The notes under the pieces: model-generated
Seen by the model: the letters and a program-made list of their open reading frames with translations, nothing else
Databases searched by the model: none
What the model was told of the DNA's origin: nothing
NCBI GenBank assembly: GCA_002686295.1
Contig: NZBB01000049.1
Location: 1 to 17,470 of the forward strand
Source: Candidatus Woesearchaeota archaeon
Lineage (GTDB): Archaea > Nanobdellota > Nanobdellia > Woesearchaeales > GCA-2686295
DNA length: 17,470 nucleotides
Direction: 5' to 3'
Translations under genes and position numbers: made by a program
Shown here: positions 1 through 7,386 of the stretch, piece after piece
Position numbering within the stretch: the first letter of the stretch is position 1
Layout: each line of letters opens with the position of its first letter

Positions 1-92
1 GAAGAGAAAAAAGAAGAAATAAAAACAGAAGAAAAACCAAAAGAAAAAACAACAACAGAACCTACAAAAACAGAAGAAACAACAACAGAAGA
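1..92. repeat. 92-bp terminal direct repeat, left copy
   Basis: Identical base for base to 17379-17470. It includes about 27 bases outside the tandem tail repeat of L10, so it is not explained by low complexity alone. It marks either a circular or falsely closed contig, or the junction of a tandem duplication. Confidence 0.95.
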
Positions 93-168
93 AGAAAAAC
101 CAAAAGAAGAAACAACAGAACCTACAAAAACAGAAGAAACAACAACAGAAGAAGAAACTAAACAATAA
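1..168 (+). CDS. rpl10: Ribosomal protein L10 (P0), C-terminal tail, partial at window start
   Basis: Open in frame 1 from the first base to TAA at 166-168, giving 55 residues of low-complexity Glu/Lys/Thr/Pro tail. The first 92 bases are identical to the last 92 bases of the window and fall in the same reading frame as the L10 gene there. I therefore read this as the end of that gene: 283 codons before the shared segment plus 55 here make 338 aa, a normal size for archaeal L10. The tail contains two near-identical units, codons 10-30 and 31-50, both built on KPKE, TEPTKTEE and TTTE. The protein ends in ETKQ and lacks the hydrophobic GLGxLF-like end seen on most archaeal stalk proteins. No L12 gene follows. 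If the ends do not belong together, this is the tail of an unknown gene with an identical segment. Confidence 0.75.
   Translation, partial: EEKKEEIKTEEKPKEKTTTEPTKTEETTTEEEKPKEETTEPTKTEETTTEEETKQ
28..150 (+). repeat. Tandem repeat in the L10 tail (63 + 60 bp)
   Basis: Unit 1 covers 28-90 and unit 2 covers 91-150. They differ by one missing Thr codon and one AAA-to-GAA change. Both encode a charged EEKPKE...TEPTKTEETTTE stretch. The right end of the window stops two bases after unit 1, so the contig ends exactly in this repeat. Confidence 0.9.
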
Positions 169-330
169 TCATTTATTTTTCTTAGATTTTAATTTATCAT
201 GAGACTTTAAAGCAGTTTTCAACAAAATAATATTCTGTTGTTTTAACTCATCAATTTTTTTCTGTTTCCTAATAATTTCATCCTCTAAAGAAGAAATTAT
301 CTCATCATAATTCTTACGAACTTTTTTCAT
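169..330 (-). CDS. 53-aa charged coiled-coil protein, unknown
   Basis: ATG at 330-328 and TGA at 171-169 on the minus strand give 53 aa beginning MKKVRKNYDEII and ending LKSKKNK. Residues about 8-40 have a heptad-like pattern of Ile/Leu with Glu/Lys (EDEIIRKQKKIDELKQQN), so a short coiled coil is likely; there is no membrane segment. The stop codon directly abuts the L10 stop (TAA at 166-168), so the two genes converge with no gap. It is divergent from the secreted-protein gene at 410. An AT-rich TATA-like palindrome at 356-367 lies at a suitable distance for a short-leader transcript. I do not know a function. The amino-acid composition and clean fit between two genes support a real gene despite the small size. 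Confidence 0.65.
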   Translation of the reverse strand: MKKVRKNYDEIISSLEDEIIRKQKKIDELKQQNIILLKTALKSHDKLKSKKNK

Positions 331-355
331 CACAAAAAAATTAAACAAACAATAG

Positions 356-384
356 TTTTAAAATTTTACCAAAAAATTTATATA
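356..384. promoter_or_regulatory. Divergent promoter region, TATA boxes for both sides
   Basis: TTTATATA at 377-384 lies about 26-33 bp before the ATG at 410 and predicts a nearly leaderless transcript. The palindrome TTTTAAAATTTT at 356-367 can serve as the minus-strand TATA element for the small gene starting at 330, by position only. Confidence 0.55.
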
Positions 385-409
385 TCAACTAGCAGATTAA
401 ACTATTAAT

Positions 410-1306
410 ATGAAAAGAGGGGTTTTTGCTATATGTTTTTTTTTAGTAATTGCTTTTGCAAGTGCAAAAAGCTATGATTTCTCTGGTTGCTGGGGAGCAA
501 CTATGTGTGGACAAGATTTTGTATGTGGAATATCCGACAACATCTGTATATCAGAATTCTTTGGCGGAAATCAAGACGCCACTTGCCTCGAATATTTTGA
601 AGAAGGATACAGAAAATGCATTGATCCCGATTGTGCATTGACAACAACCTGTTTTAATGGAACTGTTAAAGAGAAAGACTCAAATGAACCTATTGAAGGA
701 GCATTGCTAACATATGAGCAGAATGTCTGGAACGGAAGTGAAATAATAACTTTAGTAAGAACAAACTTAACTGATGTAAATGGATATTACTACATGAATG
801 TTCCACCAGGAAATGAAATATTTTTAAGAGTTGAAGCTCAAGGATACGCTTCTGATTTAGCAGGCCCATTTTTCGACATGTATGGTAGTTGTGTAGAAGC
901 AAATTTCAGTCTTGTAAACGGAACTTGTCAAAGTGATTGCACAAGATTTGGAAGTAATTATTGCAGTGGAAGTTGTCAAGGAGAAGGAATACCGCCTGAT
1001 TTATGCAACTTTGACTCAACAAATATATTCGAAAATTCTGAAGGAAACAACATAAATATAAATTCTCCTTTCGAAGCATGCTCTCAATTTGGAATGCAAA
1101 TTGGAGTAGCAGCAGAACTTGGAAGCTATATAAATAATGAAGGAGTAGATATATGCATAAAAGCTCAATGTTGCGAAGGAATACCTTATGAAATACCTTG
1201 CCCAGCAACAAACATAACATCAAATATAGAAAATGCCATAAAAACAACCAGGATTGCAAAGTATAAAGGACAAGCAATCAAATTAAGATTATATTACTGG
1301 GATTAA
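410..1306 (+). CDS. Secreted Cys-rich protein with carboxypeptidase-regulatory-like domain
   Basis: 298 aa. The N-terminus is a Sec-type signal: MKRG followed by a hydrophobic stretch to about residue 18 and a likely cleavage after ASA (16-19). The mature part has 19 cysteines (first at 27, last at 264, with a CC pair at 254-255), so it is probably disulfide-stabilised outside the cell. Residues about 82-168 look like a carboxypeptidase-regulatory/CNA-B type beta-sandwich: NGTVKEKDSNEPIEGA at the start, then TDVNGYYYMNVPPG and VEAQGYAS. Such domains are common on surface and adhesion proteins. Several N-glycosylation sequons are present (NGT, NGS, NLT). It is the first of three exported proteins upstream of the pilus machinery operon, which suggests a cell-surface accessory role. 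No catalytic motif was seen. The start is fixed by the signal peptide and the TATA box at 377-384. Confidence 0.8.
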   Translation: MKRGVFAICFFLVIAFASAKSYDFSGCWGATMCGQDFVCGISDNICISEFFGGNQDATCLEYFEEGYRKCIDPDCALTTTCFNGTVKEKDSNEPIEGALLTYEQNVWNGSEIITLVRTNLTDVNGYYYMNVPPGNEIFLRVEAQGYASDLAGPFFDMYGSCVEANFSLVNGTCQSDCTRFGSNYCSGSCQGEGIPPDLCNFDSTNIFENSEGNNININSPFEACSQFGMQIGVAAELGSYINNEGVDICIKAQCCEGIPYEIPCPATNITSNIENAIKTTRIAKYKGQAIKLRLYYWD

Positions 1307-1325
1307 CATTGTTTGATTCGAAAAG

Positions 1326-1336
1326 TTTTTTAATAA
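1326..1336 (+). promoter_or_regulatory. TATA box for the 1359 gene
   Basis: TTTTTAATAAC lies about 25-30 bp before the ATG at 1359, consistent with a leaderless or very short-leader archaeal transcript. Confidence 0.5.
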
Positions 1337-1358
1337 CAAACACATAAATTCTAAACAA

Positions 1359-1853
1359 ATGAAAAGAGGTGCTTATTTTTTCGTCTTAGATGCTATTATG
1401 GGAGGAGCCATATTCTTAATAACTGCTGTTATAATACTTGGTTCTTACATGAATACACCACAAACAAGACAAACATTTCTTCTGGCAGAGGATATAATGG
1501 GTCTTTTACTGACAACAAAAGTAATAGATTACAGACATAGTTATATCACAGAGCTTGAAGATAAAGGATTAATAACAAATCCAGAACAAACAGTATTTCA
1601 GTTAATAGCAGAATATCACTACACAAACAATACAAACATATCATATAATATTACAAAAAAAATTCTTGAATCATTAATTGCAGAACAATATGGCATAAGT
1701 TACATGATTGGTAATGAAACAATATATAATCGTTCAATAGAACGTTTCAATAATTCAAGATTTGCACTTACATCAAGGAAAATCGCGTTTTTAAGTGTAA
1801 ATCAATCAATTTTTTTTGGTCCTGAAATCGCGGAGTTAAAAATATGGTCTTAA
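1359..1853 (+). CDS. Pilin-like membrane-anchored surface protein, unknown family
   Basis: 164 aa. A single N-terminal hydrophobic segment (about residues 6-29, rich in Ile/Ala/Leu/Gly) follows MKRG, and the rest is soluble. Sequons NNT, NIS, NIT, NET, NRS, NNS and NQS are frequent in the ectodomain, as expected for a glycosylated extracellular protein. The architecture (short basic N-terminus, one hydrophobic helix, small ectodomain) is that of a minor pilin or pseudopilin. It lacks the QAALEF-type cleavage motif found in the three prepilins downstream, so processing by prepilin peptidase is uncertain. The next gene overlaps its last 10 bases. The combination suggests a two-subunit accessory unit of the pilus; this is inference from layout and context. 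Confidence 0.75.
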   Translation: MKRGAYFFVLDAIMGGAIFLITAVIILGSYMNTPQTRQTFLLAEDIMGLLLTTKVIDYRHSYITELEDKGLITNPEQTVFQLIAEYHYTNNTNISYNITKKILESLIAEQYGISYMIGNETIYNRSIERFNNSRFALTSRKIAFLSVNQSIFFGPEIAELKIWS

Positions 1854-2863
1854 ACAAAAAAGCAATATTATTCACTTTTATATCAATCACCATAGCTTCA
1901 CTCTTAACAATGATGTATTCAACAAACCAATTAACCCCATTAGATGACAATATAAACATTGAAAAAGCAAAGATATCTTCAATGAATCAATACTTGAATA
2001 ATCTAATTGCATATTCTGAAATAATTCTAAAAGTTTCTGGATATAACACTTTTCAGGGAATGACAAATCACATATACTCTCATGACGAATTTTTTGATGA
2101 CTTATCAGATATTGAAAATTCATTCTTGGAATGTGTTACAAACGGAACACTAAAAGGAGAGGATTGTCATGGCATGGAGAAACTAACAGTTAATCATCTT
2201 CTTGAAATAATAAAAAATGTTTCTGAAGAACTAAATTTATACACAGAATTCAATGTGAATGATGTTTGGATTGAGCAAAACAAGGCTTTTTATGTTAGAG
2301 CACACATGGATGTTGACCTATCAATTAGAGACAATAATCAAACTAACAAAACAAAAGTATTATGGAATATTAGTAAAATAATAACAACAGATATACCAAT
2401 TAAAGGATTAAAAGATCCTTTGTTCAAAGATATTGGTTATTATTCCTTTTTCAAAGAAACAGCCATCTTACCAGAAGAGTTCAACATCACAACTTTTGAG
2501 TTCTTTGTAAATGAAAGCGAATATATAAATTCTCATTTCTCATTTGGAGAAGAATTATTTGGAGTTGAATTAAAACCCTTAAGTTTTTTAGGAAGATTTG
2601 CTAATGACGACTCTATATACAATGATGAAGAACTGACAATAATCACAACTGTTAGTCCTGAAAAACTTGCAGATGCAGGCATACCTACACCAACAAATGT
2701 AAGCTATATAGGATTCATGTTTGAAAGAGACCTTAATGATTTGGATTGCACATCTTATCTTAAGAAAGTTGAAGGCGATAACAACGATGTAATAATAGAT
2801 GTTTTTCACTTGGAAATTGACTTCGGGTTTAATACATCACAATTAGCAGATATTAGTTGCTAA
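1844..2863 (+). CDS. Single-TM extracellular protein, unknown family
   Basis: 339 aa. The ATG at 1844 lies inside the last codons of the upstream gene (10-bp overlap); GGAG at 1832-1835 is a possible ribosome site, and the arrangement suggests translational coupling. After NKK there is one hydrophobic segment at about residues 7-24, then a long soluble ectodomain with many sequons (NVS, NQT, NKT, NIS, NIT, NES, NVS, NTS). Cysteines are few: 96, 108, 309 and the terminal 339. No recognisable catalytic motif. The gene ends with a small intergenic gap before the machinery operon. Co-translation with the 1359 product and location next to pilus genes suggest a surface complex partner, perhaps a minor pilin-like subunit. 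Confidence 0.75.
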   Translation: MVLNKKAILFTFISITIASLLTMMYSTNQLTPLDDNINIEKAKISSMNQYLNNLIAYSEIILKVSGYNTFQGMTNHIYSHDEFFDDLSDIENSFLECVTNGTLKGEDCHGMEKLTVNHLLEIIKNVSEELNLYTEFNVNDVWIEQNKAFYVRAHMDVDLSIRDNNQTNKTKVLWNISKIITTDIPIKGLKDPLFKDIGYYSFFKETAILPEEFNITTFEFFVNESEYINSHFSFGEELFGVELKPLSFLGRFANDDSIYNDEELTIITTVSPEKLADAGIPTPTNVSYIGFMFERDLNDLDCTSYLKKVEGDNNDVIIDVFHLEIDFGFNTSQLADISC

Positions 2864-2886
2864 CTACTTCACAATAATAAACAAAA

Positions 2887-2894
2887 TTTATATA
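2887..2894 (+). promoter_or_regulatory. TATA box of the pilus-machinery operon; decides the start at 2918
   Basis: TTTATATA here predicts transcription starting near 2912-2918. A TTG start at 2900 would lie upstream of the transcript, whereas ATG at 2918 fits a leaderless mRNA. Confidence 0.65.
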
Positions 2895-2917
2895 ACTAAT
2901 TGAGGGCTAAAAGTATA

Positions 2918-3364
2918 ATGGTAGATGAAACTCTAACAACAACAGTTGATTCATTAATAAATCTTCTAAAAGAAGTCGATAAAATAGAGCTTGAAGAAGC
3001 TGCAAAAAAACTTGATTTATCAGTAGATATAATCCAGTCATGGGTAGATTTCTTGGTGGAAGAAAAACTTGTTGGTATAGAGTATAAATTCACAACTCCA
3101 TACATTTACTTCAATAAACCAAAAGAAAAATCTAAAGCTGAGAAAAAAGAAGAAGAATCAATAGAAAAAATGAAGGAAGATTTTCATAAAAAAGCTGCAG
3201 AGAAAAAAATATCTAAGATTGAAGCAAAAGATTTATGGAAAAATCACTTATTGCAGAAAATGGACAAGAAAAAAGATTTTTTCTTCAAAGAATCAAGGAA
3301 AAGAGGACTCTTTAATCCTGAAGAGCTATGGAAAGAATACAAAGATAAATTGCTTAACTCATAA
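2918..3364 (+). CDS. Winged-helix-like small protein heading the pilus operon
   Basis: 148 aa from ATG at 2918; an in-frame TTG at 2900 is rejected because it sits about 6 bases after the TATA box. Residues about 7-65 resemble a winged helix: VDSLINLLKEVDKIELEEAAKK, then DLSVDIIQSWVDFLVEEK as a recognition-helix-like unit, then LVGIEYKFTTPYIYF as the wing. Residues 66-100 are a Lys/Glu-rich linker. The C-terminal part (101-148) is helical and basic, with paired motifs KDLWKNHLL and EELWKEYKDKLL. It is the first gene of a run with gaps of only 1-2 bases to the repeat protein, ATPase and platform genes. It could be a local regulator or, since winged helices also mediate protein contacts, a cytoplasmic machinery component. 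Function not established. Confidence 0.75.
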   Translation: MVDETLTTTVDSLINLLKEVDKIELEEAAKKLDLSVDIIQSWVDFLVEEKLVGIEYKFTTPYIYFNKPKEKSKAEKKEEESIEKMKEDFHKKAAEKKISKIEAKDLWKNHLLQKMDKKKDFFFKESRKRGLFNPEELWKEYKDKLLNS

Positions 3365-3366
3365 CA

Positions 3367-5022
3367 ATGGACATAAATAAATACTTGGAAAGCGACATAA
3401 AAAAATTTCTTGATGAGAAAAAGAAAGAGCTTGAATTAGAGAAAAAAGGAGCGAAGAAAAAAGAAAAGTTCGAGATAAAAAAAGATTATGAATCATTAAT
3501 GAAGGATGCAATTGATAATAAAGATTTTGGAATTGCTAAAGGATTATTCTTAGAAGTGCAGAAAAAATTATTGTCTACTAAGAAAGGAGAGGAAAAAGAT
3601 GCGTATATGGAACTGGCAGAGAGTTTATACACACTTATAAAAGTTGGTGGAAACAAAGAATTGCTGAAAGAGATTGAATCTGTAAAAGAAGAAATTGAAG
3701 AAGAAATTGAAGAACCAGAAGAAACACCTGAAGAAGAAGAGCCAGAGAAAATAGTTGATATAGGAGGAAAAGAAAAGGATAAAAAAGAAACAGCAACAGA
3801 AGAAAAAAAGAGAAAAGAAACAGACGAAAAAGAAACAAAAGAAGATTCAAAAAGCAAACAAAAAGAATTAGAGAAAAAAAAGAAAAAAGAAGACGAAGAA
3901 AAGAAAAAAGAAGACGAAGAAAAGAAAAAAAAAGAAAAAGAGAAACAAAAGAAAAAACCTTCTAAAAAAAGTCGTGCAGAAATAAGAGACGAAGAAAAGA
4001 AATTAAAAGGAGAGAAGATAAAATTAAAGAATAAATCTATAGAACTAAAGAAAAAACAATCGACCATAAAGAATCAAACAGACAAATTGAAAAATGAACA
4101 AAACGAACTTGTTAAAGAAGTAAAAAGATTAAGAGAAGAACAAAAAAAATTCAAAGAAGAAGTAAAAAAACTAAGAGCAGAACAGGAAAAATTCAAAGAA
4201 GAAGTAAAAAAACTAAAAGAAGAGCAGAAGCATCTGAAAGAGGAAGAAAAGGCATTGGAAGAATCTCAGGAAGAGTTGATAAACGAAACAAAGATAGAAA
4301 TCCTAAAAGCACAAAGAAACATCGCAGAATCATTGAATAAAAAAGATTTGAAATCAGCAATCAAAGAATACAAAGCAATGAAAGAACATTTCAACGACAT
4401 ACCATCAAAATCTGCAAAGACAAAAGAGGAAATGTTCAACGATTTAATATCGTCTTATTATCAGATAAGAAAACTTGAAAGAATTATGAAAGGAGAACTT
4501 GTTCAACCGACACAGTTAAAAGACGAAGAATTCATAGAATTATTCAAACAAACAAAGGAAAATGTTAGCTTATTAACAAAAAGAATAACTGTTTTGCTTG
4601 GAGATGAAAATCTGAAACAAGCAATAAATGAGTATAATAATCTAAAAAAATTATTTGATGAATTTCCAAAAGAATCAAAGGCTGAAAAAAAAAATCTTTA
4701 CAAACATACAATAAAAATTTATAAAAATATAAGAAATGAACTTAAAAAAATAAAAACAAAAAGTGTAACTGAAAAAAAACCAACAAGTAAAGGAGCAAAA
4801 GACACATATAAAATAATAGCACTGAAAAATGAGATTAAAGAAATAATAACTCTGATGAAAGCAAAAAAATTAGAAGAAGCCGAAATAAAACTTTTGAATG
4901 TGAAAAAGGAATCAAACTCCTTGCCTGATGAAAAAGCTGAAGAAAAAAGCAAATTAGAACATATAAGCGACGAGTTAAGCCACAGATTAAATTTTTTAAG
5001 ACATACAACAAAAAACAAATAA
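3367..5022 (+). CDS. Coiled-coil protein with repeated helical-hairpin modules, pilus operon
   Basis: 551 aa, no signal peptide or membrane segment, so cytoplasmic. Region order: a helical module at about 40-92; an acidic stretch with the EEPEETPEEEEPEK segment (115-128); a very Lys/Glu-rich linker (132-200); a long coiled coil (about 203-312) whose core is four 14-residue repeats (250-305, pattern EEVKKLxxEQxxFK); and three further helical modules at about 312-374, 399-462 and 485-544. The modules share a K(D/Q/E)xxxAIxEYxxMK...F...P pattern followed by a second helix with a conserved Tyr or Leu, resembling TPR-like hairpins. It lies 2 bases after the winged-helix gene and 1 base before the ATPase gene, so it is co-transcribed and probably works at the cytoplasmic face of the pilus machine. 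I do not recognise a named family. Confidence 0.75.
   Translation: MDINKYLESDIKKFLDEKKKELELEKKGAKKKEKFEIKKDYESLMKDAIDNKDFGIAKGLFLEVQKKLLSTKKGEEKDAYMELAESLYTLIKVGGNKELLKEIESVKEEIEEEIEEPEETPEEEEPEKIVDIGGKEKDKKETATEEKKRKETDEKETKEDSKSKQKELEKKKKKEDEEKKKEDEEKKKKEKEKQKKKPSKKSRAEIRDEEKKLKGEKIKLKNKSIELKKKQSTIKNQTDKLKNEQNELVKEVKRLREEQKKFKEEVKKLRAEQEKFKEEVKKLKEEQKHLKEEEKALEESQEELINETKIEILKAQRNIAESLNKKDLKSAIKEYKAMKEHFNDIPSKSAKTKEEMFNDLISSYYQIRKLERIMKGELVQPTQLKDEEFIELFKQTKENVSLLTKRITVLLGDENLKQAINEYNNLKKLFDEFPKESKAEKKNLYKHTIKIYKNIRNELKKIKTKSVTEKKPTSKGAKDTYKIIALKNEIKEIITLMKAKKLEEAEIKLLNVKKESNSLPDEKAEEKSKLEHISDELSHRLNFLRHTTKNK
4114..4281 (+). repeat. Four tandem 42-bp repeats in the coiled coil
   Basis: Units at 4114-4155, 4156-4197, 4198-4239 and 4240-4281 each encode 14 residues (two heptads). 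Units 1-3 are close; unit 4 is diverged. They lengthen the coiled-coil rod in steps of 14 residues. Confidence 0.85.
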
Positions 5023-5023
5023 A

Positions 5024-6556
5024 ATGCCTGAAGAAGAAAAAACTGAAAAAGAAAAAAGCGAAACAACTACAGAAGAGAACAACGAAACTTCTGAAACTAA
5101 ACTAAAAATAAAGATTGAAGAGATAGATCGTTACTCAATCAATATGAATGACATAATAATAGAGATAAGAATAATCAGTCAAGAAGATAAAGCAGTCCCA
5201 CAGTACATTGCTTCAATAACAAATATTAGCGATACAACAAAACTTATACTTGAAAAAATAAGACAAGAATTTGTTACAAGAGTTGATGTTGAAGAAATGG
5301 CAAAAGTAGATGATACAGACTCTACAGATATAAGAACAAGATTTCAAAATGAAATAAGAAAACTTCTAAGTAAATACTTTCCAAAAACAGACATTAAAAC
5401 AATGAATATGCTGATAAACTATCTTATAGGAGAAAGTCTTGGTCTTGGAAAAATAGAGATTTTGCTGAGAGATCAAAACCTTGAAGAAATAGTTATAAAC
5501 AGTCATACAGAGCCAGTATGGGCTTATCACAAAAAACATGGATGGACACAGACAAACATCAAGATTCCTACCGAAGCAAGAATAAGACATTTCTCAACTA
5601 CAATAGGCAGAGATATCGGAAAAGAAATAACAACGCTGAATCCTTTGATGGACGCACACTTAACAACTGGAGACAGAGTAAATGCAACCCTGATGCCTAT
5701 TTCAAACAGAGGTAATACTATAACAATTAGAAAATTCGCTGCAGATCCATGGACAATTGTCAAACTGATAAAAGGTGGTACAACAAACCTTGAAGGTGCA
5801 GCACTTATATGGCTTGCAATCCAAAACGAACTGTCAATACTTGTAGCTGGTGGAACAGGCTCAGGAAAAACATCCATGCTTAACGCCTGTAGCAACTTCT
5901 TCCCTCCAAACCAGAGAATCATAAGCATAGAGGATACAAGAGAATTAACACTGCCAGATAATCTTCATTGGGTTCCTATGGAGACAAGACTTGCAAATCC
6001 AGAAGGAAAAGGAGGAGTTTCAATGCTTGACTTAGTTGTTAACAGCTTAAGAATGAGACCTGACAGAATAATGGTTGGAGAGATTAGACGAAAGAAAGAA
6101 GCAGAAGTTTTATTGGAAGCAACAATAACAGGACACTCTGTTTATGGAACATTCCACGCTAACACTGCAGAAGAAGTAATTATGAGAATGACAAACCCAC
6201 CAATAGACCTTCCAAAACCAATGCTAAGCGCTCTTGGATTAATACTCGTACAAAACAGAAATAGACGAACTGGAAAAAGAAGAACACTACAAATAGCAGA
6301 GATAATGCCAAATGGAGAACCAAATGTTTTAATGCAACTTAATGCAAAAACAGATAATTTAGAAAAAGCAAATGAATCAAGCATGATGATGAAAACCCTG
6401 GAGTTATATACTGGAATGACAAAAGAAGAAATAGAAAACGATCTTAAACAGAAAAAAGAGATTCTTCAATGGATGATAAACAAAGGAATAGAAGAAGTAA
6501 ACGATGTTGGAGATATAATGGGTAAATACTACATGGGCAGACTAAAACTGGATTGA
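5024..6556 (+). CDS. Type II/IV secretion system ATPase (archaeal pilus assembly, GspE/TadA/FlaI-type)
   Basis: 510 aa. This is the hexameric motor that powers pilin assembly at the cytoplasmic membrane face. Residues 1-25 are a charged Glu/Thr/Lys tail-like N-terminus. The N-terminal domain spans about 26-240 (with NLEEIVINS at 152-160). The RecA-like core follows with Walker A GGTGSGKT (276-283), Asp box SIEDTREL (301-308), Walker B region RPDRIMVGEIR (345-355, E353) and His box with H371 and H378 (TGHSVYGTFHAN). All key residues are present, so it should be active. The C-terminus (about 440-510) is helical. The ATG lies 1 base after the stop of the repeat protein, and the stop overlaps the region of the next start. 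Two platform genes follow. It could power a secretion system rather than a pilus, but the adjacent prepilins favour a pilus. Confidence 0.95.
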   Translation: MPEEEKTEKEKSETTTEENNETSETKLKIKIEEIDRYSINMNDIIIEIRIISQEDKAVPQYIASITNISDTTKLILEKIRQEFVTRVDVEEMAKVDDTDSTDIRTRFQNEIRKLLSKYFPKTDIKTMNMLINYLIGESLGLGKIEILLRDQNLEEIVINSHTEPVWAYHKKHGWTQTNIKIPTEARIRHFSTTIGRDIGKEITTLNPLMDAHLTTGDRVNATLMPISNRGNTITIRKFAADPWTIVKLIKGGTTNLEGAALIWLAIQNELSILVAGGTGSGKTSMLNACSNFFPPNQRIISIEDTRELTLPDNLHWVPMETRLANPEGKGGVSMLDLVVNSLRMRPDRIMVGEIRRKKEAEVLLEATITGHSVYGTFHANTAEEVIMRMTNPPIDLPKPMLSALGLILVQNRNRRTGKRRTLQIAEIMPNGEPNVLMQLNAKTDNLEKANESSMMMKTLELYTGMTKEEIENDLKQKKEILQWMINKGIEEVNDVGDIMGKYYMGRLKLD

Positions 6557-6558
6557 AA

Positions 6559-7386
6559 ATGAATAAGTTATCGCTCAAAGAAATTTCTAAAATATTAAGT
6601 CATAAGTTTCCAGAGTTAAAAAAACAATTATGGGTTGCACAGATAAATAAAACTCCTGCAGAATATACTCATGAAAAACTAAAAGCTGCATTGATGGGGG
6701 GCTTAACAATTGGCATCCTAACGTTTTTTCTCGTGGACAAAATAGGCGCACCATACATTTTAATTCCAATATCAATATTATTTTTCACAACAATATTTTT
6801 TTCTACATTATTCAAACAAGCACAAACACTTGTTGTCAAGAGACAAAAAGATATAGACAGAGAAGTATTATTTGCAGGTAGATTCTTACTTGTTAAACTT
6901 AACTCTGGACAACCATTGATAAATGCTTTAGAAGAAGCATCAAAGAGTTATGGAATTGCAAATCAATACTTCAAATCAATACTTAGAGATGTTGATACAG
7001 GAGTTCCTTTAGAAGAAGCACTTGATAAAGCTGTTAAGTACTGCCCTTCAAACAGGATGAAAAAAATATTATTCCAGATAAATAATGCCTTAAAGATAGG
7101 AATTGATGTTACTCAATCACTTGATTCTACTCTTGACCAGATAGCAGAAGAACAACTTATAGAAATTCAAAGATATGGGAAAAAACTTAACAGTGTCACA
7201 ATGTTTTACATGCTTGGAGCAGTAGTTATGCCATCTCTTGGATTAACAATTTTTGTTATCATAGCCAGTATGATGAACATAGAAGCAAACATCACATTAT
7301 TTGCATCAATAGCAGTAGGACTTATAATCCTTGAATTCATATTCATGACAGTATTTAAATCAATAAGACCAAACGTGAACCTATGA
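6559..7386 (+). CDS. Type II secretion F-domain platform protein 1 (TadB/FlaJ-like)
   Basis: 275 aa from ATG at 6559; a TTG two codons earlier (6553) overlaps the ATPase stop and is less likely. It is the inner-membrane platform that couples the ATPase to pilin insertion. Predicted membrane segments lie at about 43-59, 65-84, 213-237 and 245-266. Between them is a T2SSF domain (about 100-212) with the typical FAGRFLLVKLNSGQPLINALEEA opening half, a second DVDTGVPLEEALDKA motif and the closing helix before TM3. Only one T2SSF domain is present, whereas archaellum FlaJ usually has two; the second is in the next gene. It overlaps that gene by an ATGA junction. Confidence 0.9.
   Translation: MNKLSLKEISKILSHKFPELKKQLWVAQINKTPAEYTHEKLKAALMGGLTIGILTFFLVDKIGAPYILIPISILFFTTIFFSTLFKQAQTLVVKRQKDIDREVLFAGRFLLVKLNSGQPLINALEEASKSYGIANQYFKSILRDVDTGVPLEEALDKAVKYCPSNRMKKILFQINNALKIGIDVTQSLDSTLDQIAEEQLIEIQRYGKKLNSVTMFYMLGAVVMPSLGLTIFVIIASMMNIEANITLFASIAVGLIILEFIFMTVFKSIRPNVNL

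Noticed and set aside
2900..2917. TTG start six codons upstream of the winged-helix gene
   Set aside because: It is about 6 bp after the TATA box and would not be in the transcript; ATG at 2918 fits.
3486..4067. Minus-strand 193-aa ORF rich in Ser and Phe
   Set aside because: It is the mirror of the Lys/Glu-rich codons of the coiled-coil gene (AAA/GAA give TTT/TTC), so it is a shadow.
6553..6558. TTG start two codons upstream of platform protein 1
   Set aside because: ATG at 6559 is in frame, 2 bp after the ATPase stop, and keeps the same protein.
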